A stretch of 64,000 nt of DNA from an uncultured Christensenellaceae bacterium (GCA_910586825.1 CAJUJF010000009.1:18036-82035); one strand, 5' to 3'; counted from the stretch's first letter, positions 6,967-14,760 are shown. Notes: generated by a model not told the origin, from the letters alone. Numbers and translations: made by a program.

Positions 6967-7074
6967 ATGAACGAGCTGAACGATCTCATCGCTAAGCTCG
7001 CGGAGCTGGTTAAACAGCTTTTCGAGCTTCTCGACAATATCGAGTACATAGCGATTAAGCGCATAAAAAAATAA
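6967..7074 (+). CDS. 35-aa candidate type I toxin peptide
   Basis: The ATG at 6967 follows a strong ribosome binding site (AAGGGGGTGG). The peptide begins MNELNDLIAKLAELVKQLF and ends in a basic tail KRIKK; it is amphipathic and leucine-rich with heptad-like spacing, as expected for a small membrane-active or membrane-associated peptide. The stop codon lies inside the terminator stem shared with a convergent antisense RNA, and the gene has its own consensus promoter. This layout matches type I toxins of the txpA/ratA kind. The peptide family itself is not one I can name. Confidence 0.65.
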   Translation: MNELNDLIAKLAELVKQLFELLDNIEYIAIKRIKK

Positions 7075-7113
7075 CCGCCCTAATAGCTGGTAACTTACGG
7101 GGACGGTTATTTT
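7065..7113. terminator. Bidirectional terminator shared by toxin mRNA and antisense RNA
   Basis: AAAATAACCG (7068-7077) pairs perfectly with CGGTTATTTT (7104-7113), with two further inner C-G pairs. Plus-strand transcripts end in a TTATTTTA tract. Minus-strand transcripts end in seven T (A run at 7065-7071). Confidence 0.8.
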
Positions 7114-7157
7114 AATCGTATACTGGGGTTAACCGCTGAACGGTTTCGCCCTGTTGC
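7065..7157 (-). ncRNA. Candidate antisense antitoxin RNA
   Basis: A minus-strand promoter at 7192-7164 would start an RNA near 7157 that runs through the shared terminator and stops about 7065, giving roughly 90 nt. It is complementary to the 3' end of the toxin mRNA including its last codons. A stem formed by the GGTTAACCGC region near 7130 adds structure to its 5' part. No start codon with a ribosome binding site is seen in it. Confidence 0.65.
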
Positions 7158-7163
7158 CCTTTT

Positions 7164-7192
7164 ATTTTATCACGGTAGAATTAAGAAGTCAA
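7164..7192 (-). promoter_or_regulatory. Promoter of the antisense RNA
   Basis: On the minus strand TTGACT (7192-7187), 17-nt spacer, TAAAAT (7169-7164). It is convergent to the toxin promoter and shares its -35 box sequence. Confidence 0.8.
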
Positions 7193-7323
7193 GAAAATTT
7201 TGAGATTCCTTGAATTTTGGGGGCAAAATTGGGGGCAAACAACAAAAAGAGGGTAAAAACAAGCATTTTTGAGTTAAAATATTGAAAAAAAGAGGTTTTC
7301 TTTTATAAAAAACCTCTTTTTTG

Positions 7324-7398
7324 TGGTGACCCGTACGGGAATCGAACCCATGATACCACCGTGAAAGGGTGATGTCTTAACCTCTTGACCAACGGGCC
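7324..7398 (-). tRNA. tRNA-Glu (UUC)
   Basis: The minus strand gives acceptor GGCCCGT pairing with ACGGGTC, a T-loop GGTTCGATTCC, anticodon loop CTTTCAC (UUC) and an encoded CCA. It is the tRNA nearest to the mobile region and therefore a candidate integration site. Confidence 0.95.
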
Positions 7399-7427
7399 TT
7401 TTTTAAAACGGCAATCAAGCCGTTTTT

Positions 7428-7504
7428 TGGTAGCGATGAGTGGAGTCGAACCGCTGACCTATCGGGTATGAACCGATCGCTCTAACCAACTAAGCTACAT
7501 CGCC
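7428..7504 (-). tRNA. tRNA-Met (CAU, elongator)
   Basis: Acceptor GGCGATG pairs with CATCGCT, the anticodon loop is TTCATAC (CAU) and CCA is encoded. The first base pair is present, unlike the initiator next to it. Confidence 0.93.
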
Positions 7505-7507
7505 ATT

Positions 7508-7584
<77 letters not shown>

Positions 7585-7621
7585 ATATAGGTAATCGGTT
7601 CTTCAACCGAATAGCTTATTT

Positions 7622-7650
7622 ATTTTAACGGAATCGGCGCGCTTTGTCAA
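7622..7650 (-). promoter_or_regulatory. Promoter of the tRNA cluster
   Basis: Minus strand TTGACA (7650-7645), 17-nt spacer, TAAAAT (7627-7622), followed about 30 nt later by tRNA-fMet. Confidence 0.75.
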
Positions 7651-7731
7651 CTGTTTTTAAACATAAATCAATATTTTCCGAAGAAAATCCCGCAAGACTT
7701 TTTGAAAGACTTCGCAACAAACGCGAGCGTC

Positions 7732-8322
7732 TCATTTTCGTTGCGAATAAACACACCCGCAATAGTTCTGGCGATACAACCCGTATTGTTTCGAAAGCGC
7801 AACCGATTCGTAATATCCGCCCCGTTTTTTAAAATCGGACGGCAAATATTTGACCCCGTACAGGTCTTGCAATTCGTAACCGATTTCGTTGATCAGCGCG
7901 GCGTTTTTGAGGGGCGAAACGGTCAGCGTCGTCCCGAAATAGTCAAATCCCCCCGCTTTTGCCGCCCGCGCCGTTTTTTCCAACCGCAAACGAAAACACC
8001 GCGAACACCGTGCGCCGCCCTCGGGTTCTTGTTCGTATCCCTCGACGGCTTCCGCAAACTCCTCGGGAGAATAATCGCAATCGAGAAAATCCGCATATCC
8101 CGTTTCCCGCAAAAATCTCAACTGCTCCGATTTGCGCTTCACATACTCCGCTTCGCAGTCCAGATTGGGATTATAATAAAACACGGTGACGCGGAACGCT
8201 TTCGCCGTCTCTTTCAAACAATACGAAGAACAGGGCGCGCAGCAACTGTGCAGAAGCAACTTACCGCCCTTTCCTTCCGAGATCAGCGCACGCATTCTTT
8301 CGTCATAGTTCACCGCATTCAT
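7732..8322 (-). CDS. queH: Epoxyqueuosine reductase QueH
   Basis: This 196-residue protein carries the QueH (DUF208) signature: HSCCAPCSSY at residues 25-34, later GGARCSRCFRLRLE and a C-terminal CGC. The cysteines hold the iron-sulfur cluster that reduces epoxyqueuosine to queuosine in the wobble position of tRNAs (family knowledge). Its ATG at 8322 overlaps the pdxT stop (ATGA), so it is coupled to the PLP synthase genes although the pathways differ. Length is normal for the family. Confidence 0.9.
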   Translation of the reverse strand: MNAVNYDERMRALISEGKGGKLLLHSCCAPCSSYCLKETAKAFRVTVFYYNPNLDCEAEYVKRKSEQLRFLRETGYADFLDCDYSPEEFAEAVEGYEQEPEGGARCSRCFRLRLEKTARAAKAGGFDYFGTTLTVSPLKNAALINEIGYELQDLYGVKYLPSDFKKRGGYYESVALSKQYGLYRQNYCGCVYSQRK

Positions 8323-8888
8323 GCGTCGCGCACCATGTCGAGAAAATAAGCGTGGATCCGAAGATCGTCCGTCAGTTCCGGATGAAACGCGGTTGCGAGT
8401 TGACTGTCTTTCCGCACGGCAACCGCTTTTCCCGCGACTTCCGCAAGCGCTTCCGCGCCCTGCCCGACCTCTTCGATATACGGCGCGCGAATAAATACCG
8501 CCGGATAGTTTCCGATCCCCTTTACCGTGAGGTCCGTCCGGAAAGAACCGAGCTGTCTGCCGTAAGCGTTCCTCTTTACCGTCACGGGCAACGTACCGAA
8601 ATACACGTTCCGATCGTTGCTCAGTCGATCGGCAAGCAAGATCAAGCCCGCGCAAGTGCCGAATACGGGCAACCCGCCCGCGATCGCCGCCCGTACCGGA
8701 TCGAAAAGCCCCTCCTCGCGAAGGAGCTTCCCCTGTACGGTCGACTCCCCGCCGGGGAGAACGATTCCGTCCAAACCGTCCGAAAAATGCGTGCGGCGGC
8801 GGATTTCCACCGTTTCCGCGCCCAGCTTTTCCAACGCGATACGGTGTTCGAGAAACGCTCCTTGAAGAGCAAAAATACCGATTTTCAT
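8319..8888 (-). CDS. pdxT: PLP synthase glutaminase subunit PdxT
   Basis: A class I glutaminase of 189 residues that releases ammonia from glutamine for pyridoxal phosphate synthesis by PdxS. The GGEST motif (46-50), the nucleophile Cys79 in GTCAG and the His169/Glu171 pair in HPELT are all present. It follows pdxS by 59 nt, with a GC-rich hairpin between them, and forms the usual 12+12 complex with it. Start fixed by MKIGIFALQGAFLEH, the conserved N-terminus. Confidence 0.96.
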   Translation of the reverse strand: MKIGIFALQGAFLEHRIALEKLGAETVEIRRRTHFSDGLDGIVLPGGESTVQGKLLREEGLFDPVRAAIAGGLPVFGTCAGLILLADRLSNDRNVYFGTLPVTVKRNAYGRQLGSFRTDLTVKGIGNYPAVFIRAPYIEEVGQGAEALAEVAGKAVAVRKDSQLATAFHPELTDDLRIHAYFLDMVRDA

Positions 8889-8947
8889 AATTTACCGTAT
8901 AAAATCGCGGAACCGCCTTTTCGAACAAGGCGCGTTCCGCGTCAATC

Positions 8948-9823
8948 TCACTTTCCGCGTTCCGCCATCAGGAGCGCGATTTCCTGTTCGTTGATGCCGA
9001 CCATCGCTTCGCCCAGATCTTCCGACAGCTCCGCAAGAATCTTCGGATTCTCGTAATTCGTGACCGCCTGTACGATCGCGCGGGCGCGCTTCGCGGGATT
9101 TCCCGATTTAAAAATTCCGCTTCCGACAAACACGCCTTCCGCACCGAGTTGCATCATGAGCGCGGCGTCCGCAGGGGTCGCAACCCCGCCCGCCGCAAAA
9201 TTGACGACGGGAAGTTTCCCGTTCTCGTGTACAAAACGGATCAGTTCGTAAGGAACGCGCAACGACTTAGCTTCTTCAAACAACTCGTCCTCGGTCATCG
9301 AAACGACTTTGCGGATCTCGCTCTGCATCATGCGCATGTGCCGCACCGCTTGTACGACGTCGCCCGTACCGGGTTCGCCCTTGGTGCGGATCATCGCCGC
9401 GCCCTCTGCGATACGGCGAAGGGCTTCGCCCAGATCTTTCGCGCCGCACACGAAAGGAACGTCGAATTTATTCTTGTTGATATGATACACGTCGTCGGCG
9501 GGAGAAAGAACCTCGCTCTCGTCGATATAATCGATTTCGATCGCCTGCAAGATCTGCGCTTCGGCAATGTGACCGATACGGCATTTCGCCATAACGGGTA
9601 TGGAAACCGCATTCTGAATCCCTTTGATCATTTTGGGATCGGACATACGGGAAACTCCGCCCGCCGCGCGGATATCCGCAGGAATGCGTTCGAGCGCCAT
9701 GACCGCGCACGCGCCCGCCTCCTCCGCGATTTTTGCCTGTTCGGGCGTCGTCACGTCCATGATCACGCCGCCCTTTAACATCTGCGCCAGATTCTTATTC
9801 AGTTCAAAGCGTTCGTTTGCCAT
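8948..9823 (-). CDS. pdxS: PLP synthase subunit PdxS
   Basis: This 291-residue TIM-barrel enzyme makes pyridoxal 5'-phosphate directly from ribose 5-phosphate, glyceraldehyde 3-phosphate and ammonia. The near-invariant family sequence is clear: GGVIMDVTTPEQAKIAEEAG, the Lys in VMAKCRIGH, and the phosphate-binding FAAGGVATPADAALMMQLG. AAGGAG precedes the ATG. It is the first gene of pdxS-pdxT-queH, read from the promoter at 9885-9913. Confidence 0.97.
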   Translation of the reverse strand: MANERFELNKNLAQMLKGGVIMDVTTPEQAKIAEEAGACAVMALERIPADIRAAGGVSRMSDPKMIKGIQNAVSIPVMAKCRIGHIAEAQILQAIEIDYIDESEVLSPADDVYHINKNKFDVPFVCGAKDLGEALRRIAEGAAMIRTKGEPGTGDVVQAVRHMRMMQSEIRKVVSMTEDELFEEAKSLRVPYELIRFVHENGKLPVVNFAAGGVATPADAALMMQLGAEGVFVGSGIFKSGNPAKRARAIVQAVTNYENPKILAELSEDLGEAMVGINEQEIALLMAERGK

Positions 9824-9884
9824 ATTCTACTCCTTGTAACCGTCCGTTCGTCCCATCGGATTCCCGAAAACGGATTTTTCCGTA

Positions 9885-9913
9885 ATTATATCACTTTCCG
9901 CACCCTCGGTCAA
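9885..9913 (-). promoter_or_regulatory. Promoter of pdxS-pdxT-queH
   Basis: Minus strand TTGACC (9913-9908), 17-nt spacer, TATAAT (9890-9885). The 60-nt leader holds a small stem (ATCCG...CGGGAAT). Confidence 0.8.
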
Positions 9914-9928
9914 ACGTACGGATACGAT

Positions 9929-11587
9929 TTATTTCAGTCCCGCAAAATAATTGTTGACTGCGGAGACGAGCGCGGAAACGGACGCGCGGATAATATCCGA
10001 ATTTTCTCCCGCGCCCCAGAACACCCCGCCGTCTGTCTCGACCCCGACAAAAGAAACCGCCTGCGCGAACGAACCCGAAGAAAGCGCGTGCTGTTCATAA
10101 CCTGTAAGCGTATAATCGATCGCAAAATATTTTTTGATCGCATTCGAAACGGCGTCGAGCCTCCCGTTGCCGGACGAAGCGATCGTTGCGCGCATGCCCT
10201 CGCAAAGGATTTCCACCTCGGCGGTAATGCCGTTCTCCTGTCTGAAATGCACCTCTCCGAGATCGAACTTCGCGCGGGGTTTCAGATACCCGCTCACGAA
10301 CACGTCGAAAATTTCAGGCGCTTTCAACTCCCGATGCTGCGTATCGGAAACGTGCTTCACACGGTAACTGACCGCCTCTTTCATCGCGGGCGGAAGTTTG
10401 ATTCCGTAAGCCGTTTCGAGAATATACCCGACGCCACCCTTTCCCGACTGGGAATTGATGCGGATCACGTCGGAATCGTAAACTCTGCCCACGTCGGCGG
10501 GATCGATCGGAAGATAGGGCACGTTCCATTCGGTCAGCTCTTTTTCCGCGCGGTACTTCATGCCCTTGGCGATCGCGTCCTGATGAGAACCGGAAAACGC
10601 GGCAAAGACGAGTTCCCCCGCATAGGGCTGGCGCGCGCCGATCGGCATGCCGGTATGCTTCTGGTAGAGCGCGGAAATCACGGGCATGTTCGAAAAGTCC
10701 AATCCCGTTTCCACCCCCTGAGAATACATATTCATCGCAAGCGTAACGATATCGCAATTCCCCGTGCGTTCGCCGTTCCCGAACAGCGTCCCTTCTACAC
10801 GGTCCGCGCCCGCCAATAATCCGAATTCCGCCGCGGCGACGCCCGTCCCGCGGTCGTTGTGCGGATGCAGGGAAATGACGGTATTTTCACGGTACTTTAT
10901 GTGTTTGTGCAGATACTCGATTTGTTGCGCGTACACGTGCGGCATCGCGTTTTCCACCGTCGCGGGCAGATTGACGATCGCCTTGCGATCCGCCGTCGGC
11001 TGCCAGACGTCAAGCACGGCGTTCACGACTTCGAGCGCGTATTCCGGCTCCGTACCGGTGAAGCTTTCGGGCGAATATTCGAAGCGGTAGTTTTCCCCCG
11101 CCTCCTCCGTCAGCCGCTTTAACAGCTTCGCGCCGTCCACCGCGATTTTTTTAATCTCTTCCTTGCTCTTGCGGAAAACCTGTTCCCGCTGCGCGACGGA
11201 AGTGGAATTATAAACGTGCACGATGACGTTCTTCGCGCCTTTGATCGCCTCGAACGTCTTTTTAATAATGTGTTCCCGCGCTTGCGTCAGAACCTGTACG
11301 GTCACGTCGTCCGGAATCAGCCCCCGCTCGATCAGTGCCCGAAGAAATTCGTACTCCGTTTCGCTCGCCGCGGGAAACCCGACCTCGATTTCTTTAAAAC
11401 CGATCCCGACGAGGAGGTTGAAAAATTCCAGCTTCGTTTCCAGCGTCATCGGATCGACAAGCGCCTGATTCCCGTCGCGCAGATCGACGCTGCACCAAAC
11501 GGGCGCGCGTTCGATCATGTTTTTATCCGCCCAATCTCTGCACGGCTCGGAAGGAAGTATAAACTGTTTGCAATATTTTTTTTGCAT
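9929..11587 (-). CDS. leuA: 2-Isopropylmalate synthase, long form
   Basis: A 552-residue enzyme that condenses acetyl-CoA with 2-oxoisovalerate in the first step of leucine synthesis. The DRE-TIM barrel shows DLRDGNQAL (35-43) and the metal ligands in HPHNDRGTG (241-249); the LeuA allosteric dimer domain follows at about 430-550. The N-terminus (KYCKQFILPSEPCRDWADK) and length mark it as the LeuA type 2 subfamily. No other leucine genes are in the window. A structured leader and its own promoter lie upstream. Confidence 0.95.
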   Translation of the reverse strand: MQKKYCKQFILPSEPCRDWADKNMIERAPVWCSVDLRDGNQALVDPMTLETKLEFFNLLVGIGFKEIEVGFPAASETEYEFLRALIERGLIPDDVTVQVLTQAREHIIKKTFEAIKGAKNVIVHVYNSTSVAQREQVFRKSKEEIKKIAVDGAKLLKRLTEEAGENYRFEYSPESFTGTEPEYALEVVNAVLDVWQPTADRKAIVNLPATVENAMPHVYAQQIEYLHKHIKYRENTVISLHPHNDRGTGVAAAEFGLLAGADRVEGTLFGNGERTGNCDIVTLAMNMYSQGVETGLDFSNMPVISALYQKHTGMPIGARQPYAGELVFAAFSGSHQDAIAKGMKYRAEKELTEWNVPYLPIDPADVGRVYDSDVIRINSQSGKGGVGYILETAYGIKLPPAMKEAVSYRVKHVSDTQHRELKAPEIFDVFVSGYLKPRAKFDLGEVHFRQENGITAEVEILCEGMRATIASSGNGRLDAVSNAIKKYFAIDYTLTGYEQHALSSGSFAQAVSFVGVETDGGVFWGAGENSDIIRASVSALVSAVNNYFAGLK

Positions 11588-11599
11588 TTTTTTACCTCG

Positions 11600-11700
11600 C
11601 TCGGATTTCGGTATAAAAAAAGGCGCCCTCGGAATACCTGAGGCGGGCTTTCGTCCGTTCGCGACGACTTTCCCCTCTTGTTGCAGGGAAAGCCACCTGT
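11600..11700 (-). promoter_or_regulatory. leuA leader with two stem-loops, possible attenuator
   Basis: The 100-nt leader contains a stem CTTTCCC...GGGGAAAG (about 11671-11695) and a second one, CGCCTC/GAGGGCG with a bulge (about 11624-11645), followed by seven T. The second looks like a terminator placed before leuA. No T-box signature (AGGGTGG) is visible and I found no clear leucine-rich leader peptide. Confidence 0.5.
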
Positions 11701-11705
11701 GAATA

Positions 11706-11734
11706 ATTATAACTTATTTTGCAATTTTATGCAA
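11706..11734 (-). promoter_or_regulatory. Promoter of leuA
   Basis: Minus strand TTGCAT (11734-11729), 17-nt spacer, TATAAT (11711-11706). Confidence 0.75.
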
Positions 11735-11764
11735 CTAAAATCGTATCGAAACGTAAATTCGCTT

Positions 11765-12151
11765 TCAGCGCGCAAGACGGGTGCACTCCGCGCAAACACC
11801 GTAAAACTGCACCTCGCAGCCTTCGATCGCGAAGCCCTCTGCACGCGCGTTTTCAAGCGCGTTCGCAACGGAAAGCGCGACGTCGGCGACCTTTCCGCAA
11901 ACGCGGCAACGGGCGTGCGCGTGCGGGGAAAGCGTGACGTCGTAACGCGCGTCGCTACCCGAAAGACGCAGTTTCCGCACTTTACCGGACTCCGCAAATC
12001 CGCCGAGAACGCGGAACACCGTGCCGCGACTCACGGAAGGGTGCGTCGCGCGCACGCAATCGAACACCTCCGTCGCCGTCGGATGATCGAGCGAACAAAG
12101 CGCTTCGTAAACCGCTTGTTTCTGTTTCGTATTGCGTTCTGCTTTCTGCAA
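11765..12151 (-). CDS. Fur-family transcriptional regulator (Fur/PerR-like)
   Basis: A 128-residue regulator with an N-terminal winged helix (VSRGTVFRVLGGFAESGKV) and a C-terminal dimerisation and metal domain with CRVC and CAEC, the structural zinc ligands, after the His-rich HAHARC. The start is a TTG at 12151 with AAGGAG 6 nt upstream. An ATG at 12172 is excluded because it lies inside the upstream terminator stem. It follows ruvX and the DUF1292 gene, a common Firmicute order. Which metal or peroxide signal it senses cannot be told from sequence alone. Confidence 0.85.
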   Translation of the reverse strand: MQKAERNTKQKQAVYEALCSLDHPTATEVFDCVRATHPSVSRGTVFRVLGGFAESGKVRKLRLSGSDARYDVTLSPHAHARCRVCGKVADVALSVANALENARAEGFAIEGCEVQFYGVCAECTRLAR

Positions 12152-12159
12152 ACTTCGCT

Positions 12160-12193
12160 CCTTAAAAAGCATGCCGTCCGAAACGGACGGCAT
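12160..12193 (-). terminator. Terminator between DUF1292 gene and fur-like gene
   Basis: On the minus strand ATGCCGTCCG and CGGACGGCAT form a 10-bp stem with a TTT loop, followed by TTTTT. Read-through must feed the fur-like gene, or an internal promoter exists. Confidence 0.75.
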
Positions 12194-12203
12194 ATCCGTC
12201 CGT

Positions 12204-12539
12204 TTATTCTTCGTCCGGCTCCAATTCCGCCGCCTCGTCGGCGTCCTCGAAGTCCTCGTACTGGTTGCAAAATTCCGCAAACACTTCGTCGAGGAACTTC
12301 TCGTCCTCGATCGTTTCGAGCTGTTCGTTGTCCTCTTCGCCTGTGATATGGTAGATCGCGACCTCGTCCCCTTCGTCGTCTTCCGTCTCCTCGGCCGCGT
12401 TCTCGGGCGTGAGCGCGCAATACCATTCGCCTTTGTATTCGAACGTCATCAGATGCTCGAACCGCATGGTATTCCCCTCTTCGTCCACCAATTCGACGAT
12501 GTTGTTTTCCTCGTCGTAGTCGTTTCTCTCTTCCTTCAT
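12204..12539 (-). CDS. DUF1292 family protein
   Basis: A very acidic 111-residue protein (many Glu/Asp, ending EAAELEPDEE) with the DUF1292 core NIVELVDEEGNTMRFEHLMTF. The family has no agreed function. It starts at 12539, 4 nt inside the ruvX stop region, with AAGGAGA upstream, and sits in the conserved ruvX-DUF1292-fur order. Confidence 0.85.
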   Translation of the reverse strand: MKEERNDYDEENNIVELVDEEGNTMRFEHLMTFEYKGEWYCALTPENAAEETEDDEGDEVAIYHITGEEDNEQLETIEDEKFLDEVFAEFCNQYEDFEDADEAAELEPDEE

Positions 12540-12976
12540 AACCTGTCTCCTTTTGCGGTATTCGCAAGATAACTTTCGAGAATATACGTCGCGGCAAGCG
12601 AATCGATATTCTTCTTCCGCTTGTCTTTTTTCGTGCTTACGCCGAGCGAAACCAAATCCCCGCGCGCCGCGCGGGTGGTATACCGTTCGTCCTCGAATAC
12701 GACGGGAATTTGCGTTTCCCGCGCAAGCGCGTCGGCAAAACGCCGCGTCTTTTCCGTCTGCGCGCTCTCGGTGCCGTCGGCATTCAGCGGAAGTCCGCAA
12801 ACGATGAGCGCGACCCCGCGCACTTCTGCAATCGCGGCGACGGCGCGCACGTCCTCGCGGTAGTTCCCGCTGCGGAAATACGTATCGCCCGGAACGGCGT
12901 ACTCTCCGAACGGATCGCTGAACGCCGCGCCGATCCGGCGGTCTCCGATATCGAATGCGGCTATCTGCTTTATCAT
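12536..12976 (-). CDS. ruvX: Holliday junction resolvase-like RuvX (YqgF)
   Basis: A 146-residue RNase H-fold protein with the YqgF signature: AAFDIGDRRIGAA at 6-18, IVCGLPLNADGTES in the middle, FEDERYTT, and the C-terminal IDSLAATYILESYL. The family acts in pre-16S rRNA 5'-end maturation and possibly on branched DNA. The -10 box of its promoter ends 6 nt before the ATG and no ribosome binding site precedes it, so translation should be leaderless. Confidence 0.93.
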   Translation of the reverse strand: MIKQIAAFDIGDRRIGAAFSDPFGEYAVPGDTYFRSGNYREDVRAVAAIAEVRGVALIVCGLPLNADGTESAQTEKTRRFADALARETQIPVVFEDERYTTRAARGDLVSLGVSTKKDKRKKNIDSLAATYILESYLANTAKGDRL

Positions 12977-12982
12977 AATCCG

Positions 12983-13011
12983 ATTATATCACGATTTTCC
13001 GAAAAAGTAAA
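12983..13011 (-). promoter_or_regulatory. ruvX promoter, leaderless geometry
   Basis: Minus strand TTTACT (13011-13006), 17-nt spacer, TATAAT (12988-12983). Six bases (CGGATT) separate TATAAT from the ATG at 12976. Confidence 0.8.
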
Positions 13012-13144
13012 TGCTTTTACGAGAGTTTCTCGGTCGCGAGAAAAAGGAACTCGCCCGAATTTTCCGTGAATTCTAAAGGGCGGAAAAATCGTGCAAAAAT
13101 TTTTTACGTAATTGTATGAAACGGATACGGATTCGCGGGCTTTA

Positions 13145-13153
13145 TGGTATAAT
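13145..13153 (+). promoter_or_regulatory. Extended -10 promoter of the ADP-ribosylglycohydrolase gene
   Basis: TGGTATAAT is an extended -10 box without a good -35 box. The ATG with its GGAGG follows 22 nt later. Confidence 0.6.
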
Positions 13154-13175
13154 GGTTTCGCACGGAGGAACTATT

Positions 13176-14723
13176 ATGAAAATCGGAAACACCATTGCGG
13201 CGCTTCGGAAAGAAGCGAACTACACCCGCGAAGCGGTCGCGCAGGCATTAAACGTCAATCCCCGTACGGTCGAACAGTGGGAAAGCGGAACCTTATCGCC
13301 CGATCCTGATATCATCGCGAAATTGTCGGTACTGTTCGGCGTCACCGCCGATCGGCTGATCTTCGGGCGGAACATCCCCGACACGGCGGAATACGGCGCA
13401 ATGGCGTTGCGGGACGAATATTACGACGCGCTCGAAACGGAATATCTGCAATCGACGGAGGAAGGGCTGGATCTGGAATCCTATCGGGACATTTTCTTCG
13501 CGACCGCCAAACTGCCGACGGGCGAAATCAAAAAGAAAATTTCAGACGCGCTCGCCGCCGCCGTTTCCGCCGCCTCGATCCGAAAAGATTACCCTTACCG
13601 CGAACCTTCCGACCTCGGAGAAATCAGGTCGCTGAGAAAAGGAGAATTTTCCTATCGCAAAACGGCGGACAAAAAGTCCCTCGAAAACCGCCTGCACGGC
13701 GCCTGGACGGGGCGGATCTGCGGATGCATGCTCGGAAAAACGGTGGAGGGCATGAAGTCGGACGAACTCGTCCCCCTCCTGAAAGAGACGAATAACTATC
13801 CCATGCGGCGTTATATCCTGCGCGCGGACCTTTCGGATAACAGCTATGCAAAGTACAAATTTCCGTTGAAAGAACGCATCTATGCCGACGAGATCGACGG
13901 AATGCCCGCCGACGACGACACCAACTACGTCGTACTCGCGCAAACGCTGATCGAACGTTGCGGACGCGGGTTTACCGCCCGCGACGTCGCGGAGATATGG
14001 ATGTCCTCCCAGCCGAAATCCGCATATTGGACGGCGGAACAGATCGCATACCGCAACTTTATCAAAGGGTTCTACCCGCCCGAATCCGCAACGCACCGCA
14101 ATCCCTATCGCGAATGGATCGGCGCGCAGATCCGCGGCGACTACTTCGGATATATCAATCCCGGGGATCCGCAGACGGCGGCGGAAATGGCGTTCCGCGA
14201 CGCATGCGTATCCCACGTGAAAAACGGGATTTACGGCGAAATGCTGATTTCCGCCATGATCGCCTGCGCCGCAACGGAAACGGACAGGGAAAAGGTGGTG
14301 GAACTCGGTCTGGCGCAGATCCCCGCGGAAACCCGCCTGCACGAAGCCGTGACCCGCGTTGTAAACGGTTACCGGAACGGCGTGCCCTGCGAAAAAGCGT
14401 TCGGATCCGTTCACGCGGAATACGACGAACACACGCTGCACGGCTGGTGCCATACCATTCCGAACGCCATGATCGTCACCGCCGCGCTGCTGTACGGCGA
14501 AGGCGACTACGGAAAATCGATCTGCCTTGCGGTACAGACGGGGTTCGACACCGACTGCAACGGCGCGACCGTCGGTTCCATATCGGGCATGATGAACGGA
14601 TACGACGGGATCGCGGAACAGTGGAAAAAACCGATCGGCGACAAACTGCATACCGAAATCGCCTCTCTGCCCTGCGTTTCCGTTCGCGAATGCGTACGCA
14701 AAACCCTGAAACACCTAATCTGA
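13176..14723 (+). CDS. XRE-family HTH fused to ADP-ribosylglycohydrolase
   Basis: Residues 1-65 form an XRE helix-turn-helix (LNVNPRTVEQWESGTLSPD, then FGVTADRLIFG). Residues about 165-515 are an ADP-ribosylglycohydrolase domain (DraG/ARH type) that removes ADP-ribose from modified targets. Its magnesium-binding signatures are GMPADDDTNY (near 245) and GFDTDCNGATVG (near 455). The start at 13176 has GGAGG; an upstream in-frame ATG has none. The fusion suggests a DNA-bound or self-regulating enzyme that senses ADP-ribosylation or a nucleotide. No ADP-ribosyltransferase gene is nearby. Confidence 0.85.
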   Translation: MKIGNTIAALRKEANYTREAVAQALNVNPRTVEQWESGTLSPDPDIIAKLSVLFGVTADRLIFGRNIPDTAEYGAMALRDEYYDALETEYLQSTEEGLDLESYRDIFFATAKLPTGEIKKKISDALAAAVSAASIRKDYPYREPSDLGEIRSLRKGEFSYRKTADKKSLENRLHGAWTGRICGCMLGKTVEGMKSDELVPLLKETNNYPMRRYILRADLSDNSYAKYKFPLKERIYADEIDGMPADDDTNYVVLAQTLIERCGRGFTARDVAEIWMSSQPKSAYWTAEQIAYRNFIKGFYPPESATHRNPYREWIGAQIRGDYFGYINPGDPQTAAEMAFRDACVSHVKNGIYGEMLISAMIACAATETDREKVVELGLAQIPAETRLHEAVTRVVNGYRNGVPCEKAFGSVHAEYDEHTLHGWCHTIPNAMIVTAALLYGEGDYGKSICLAVQTGFDTDCNGATVGSISGMMNGYDGIAEQWKKPIGDKLHTEIASLPCVSVRECVRKTLKHLI

Positions 14724-14731
14724 AAAAATCA

Positions 14732-14755
14732 ATGCGGCGGGATGACCCGCCGCAT
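14732..14755. terminator. Bidirectional terminator
   Basis: ATGCGGCGGG (14732-14741) and CCCGCCGCAT (14746-14755) form a perfect stem, with A and T tracts on the two sides, between convergent genes. Confidence 0.85.
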
Positions 14756-14760
14756 TTTCC

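Noticed and set aside
9060..9778. Long plus-strand frames opposite pdxS
   Set aside because: Antisense shadow of a highly conserved enzyme gene; Arg/His-rich translation typical of GC-rich reverse frames.
12031..12597. 188-codon minus-strand frame overlapping the DUF1292 and fur-like genes
   Set aside because: Arg-rich shadow frame; the two overlapped genes have family signatures and ribosome binding sites.
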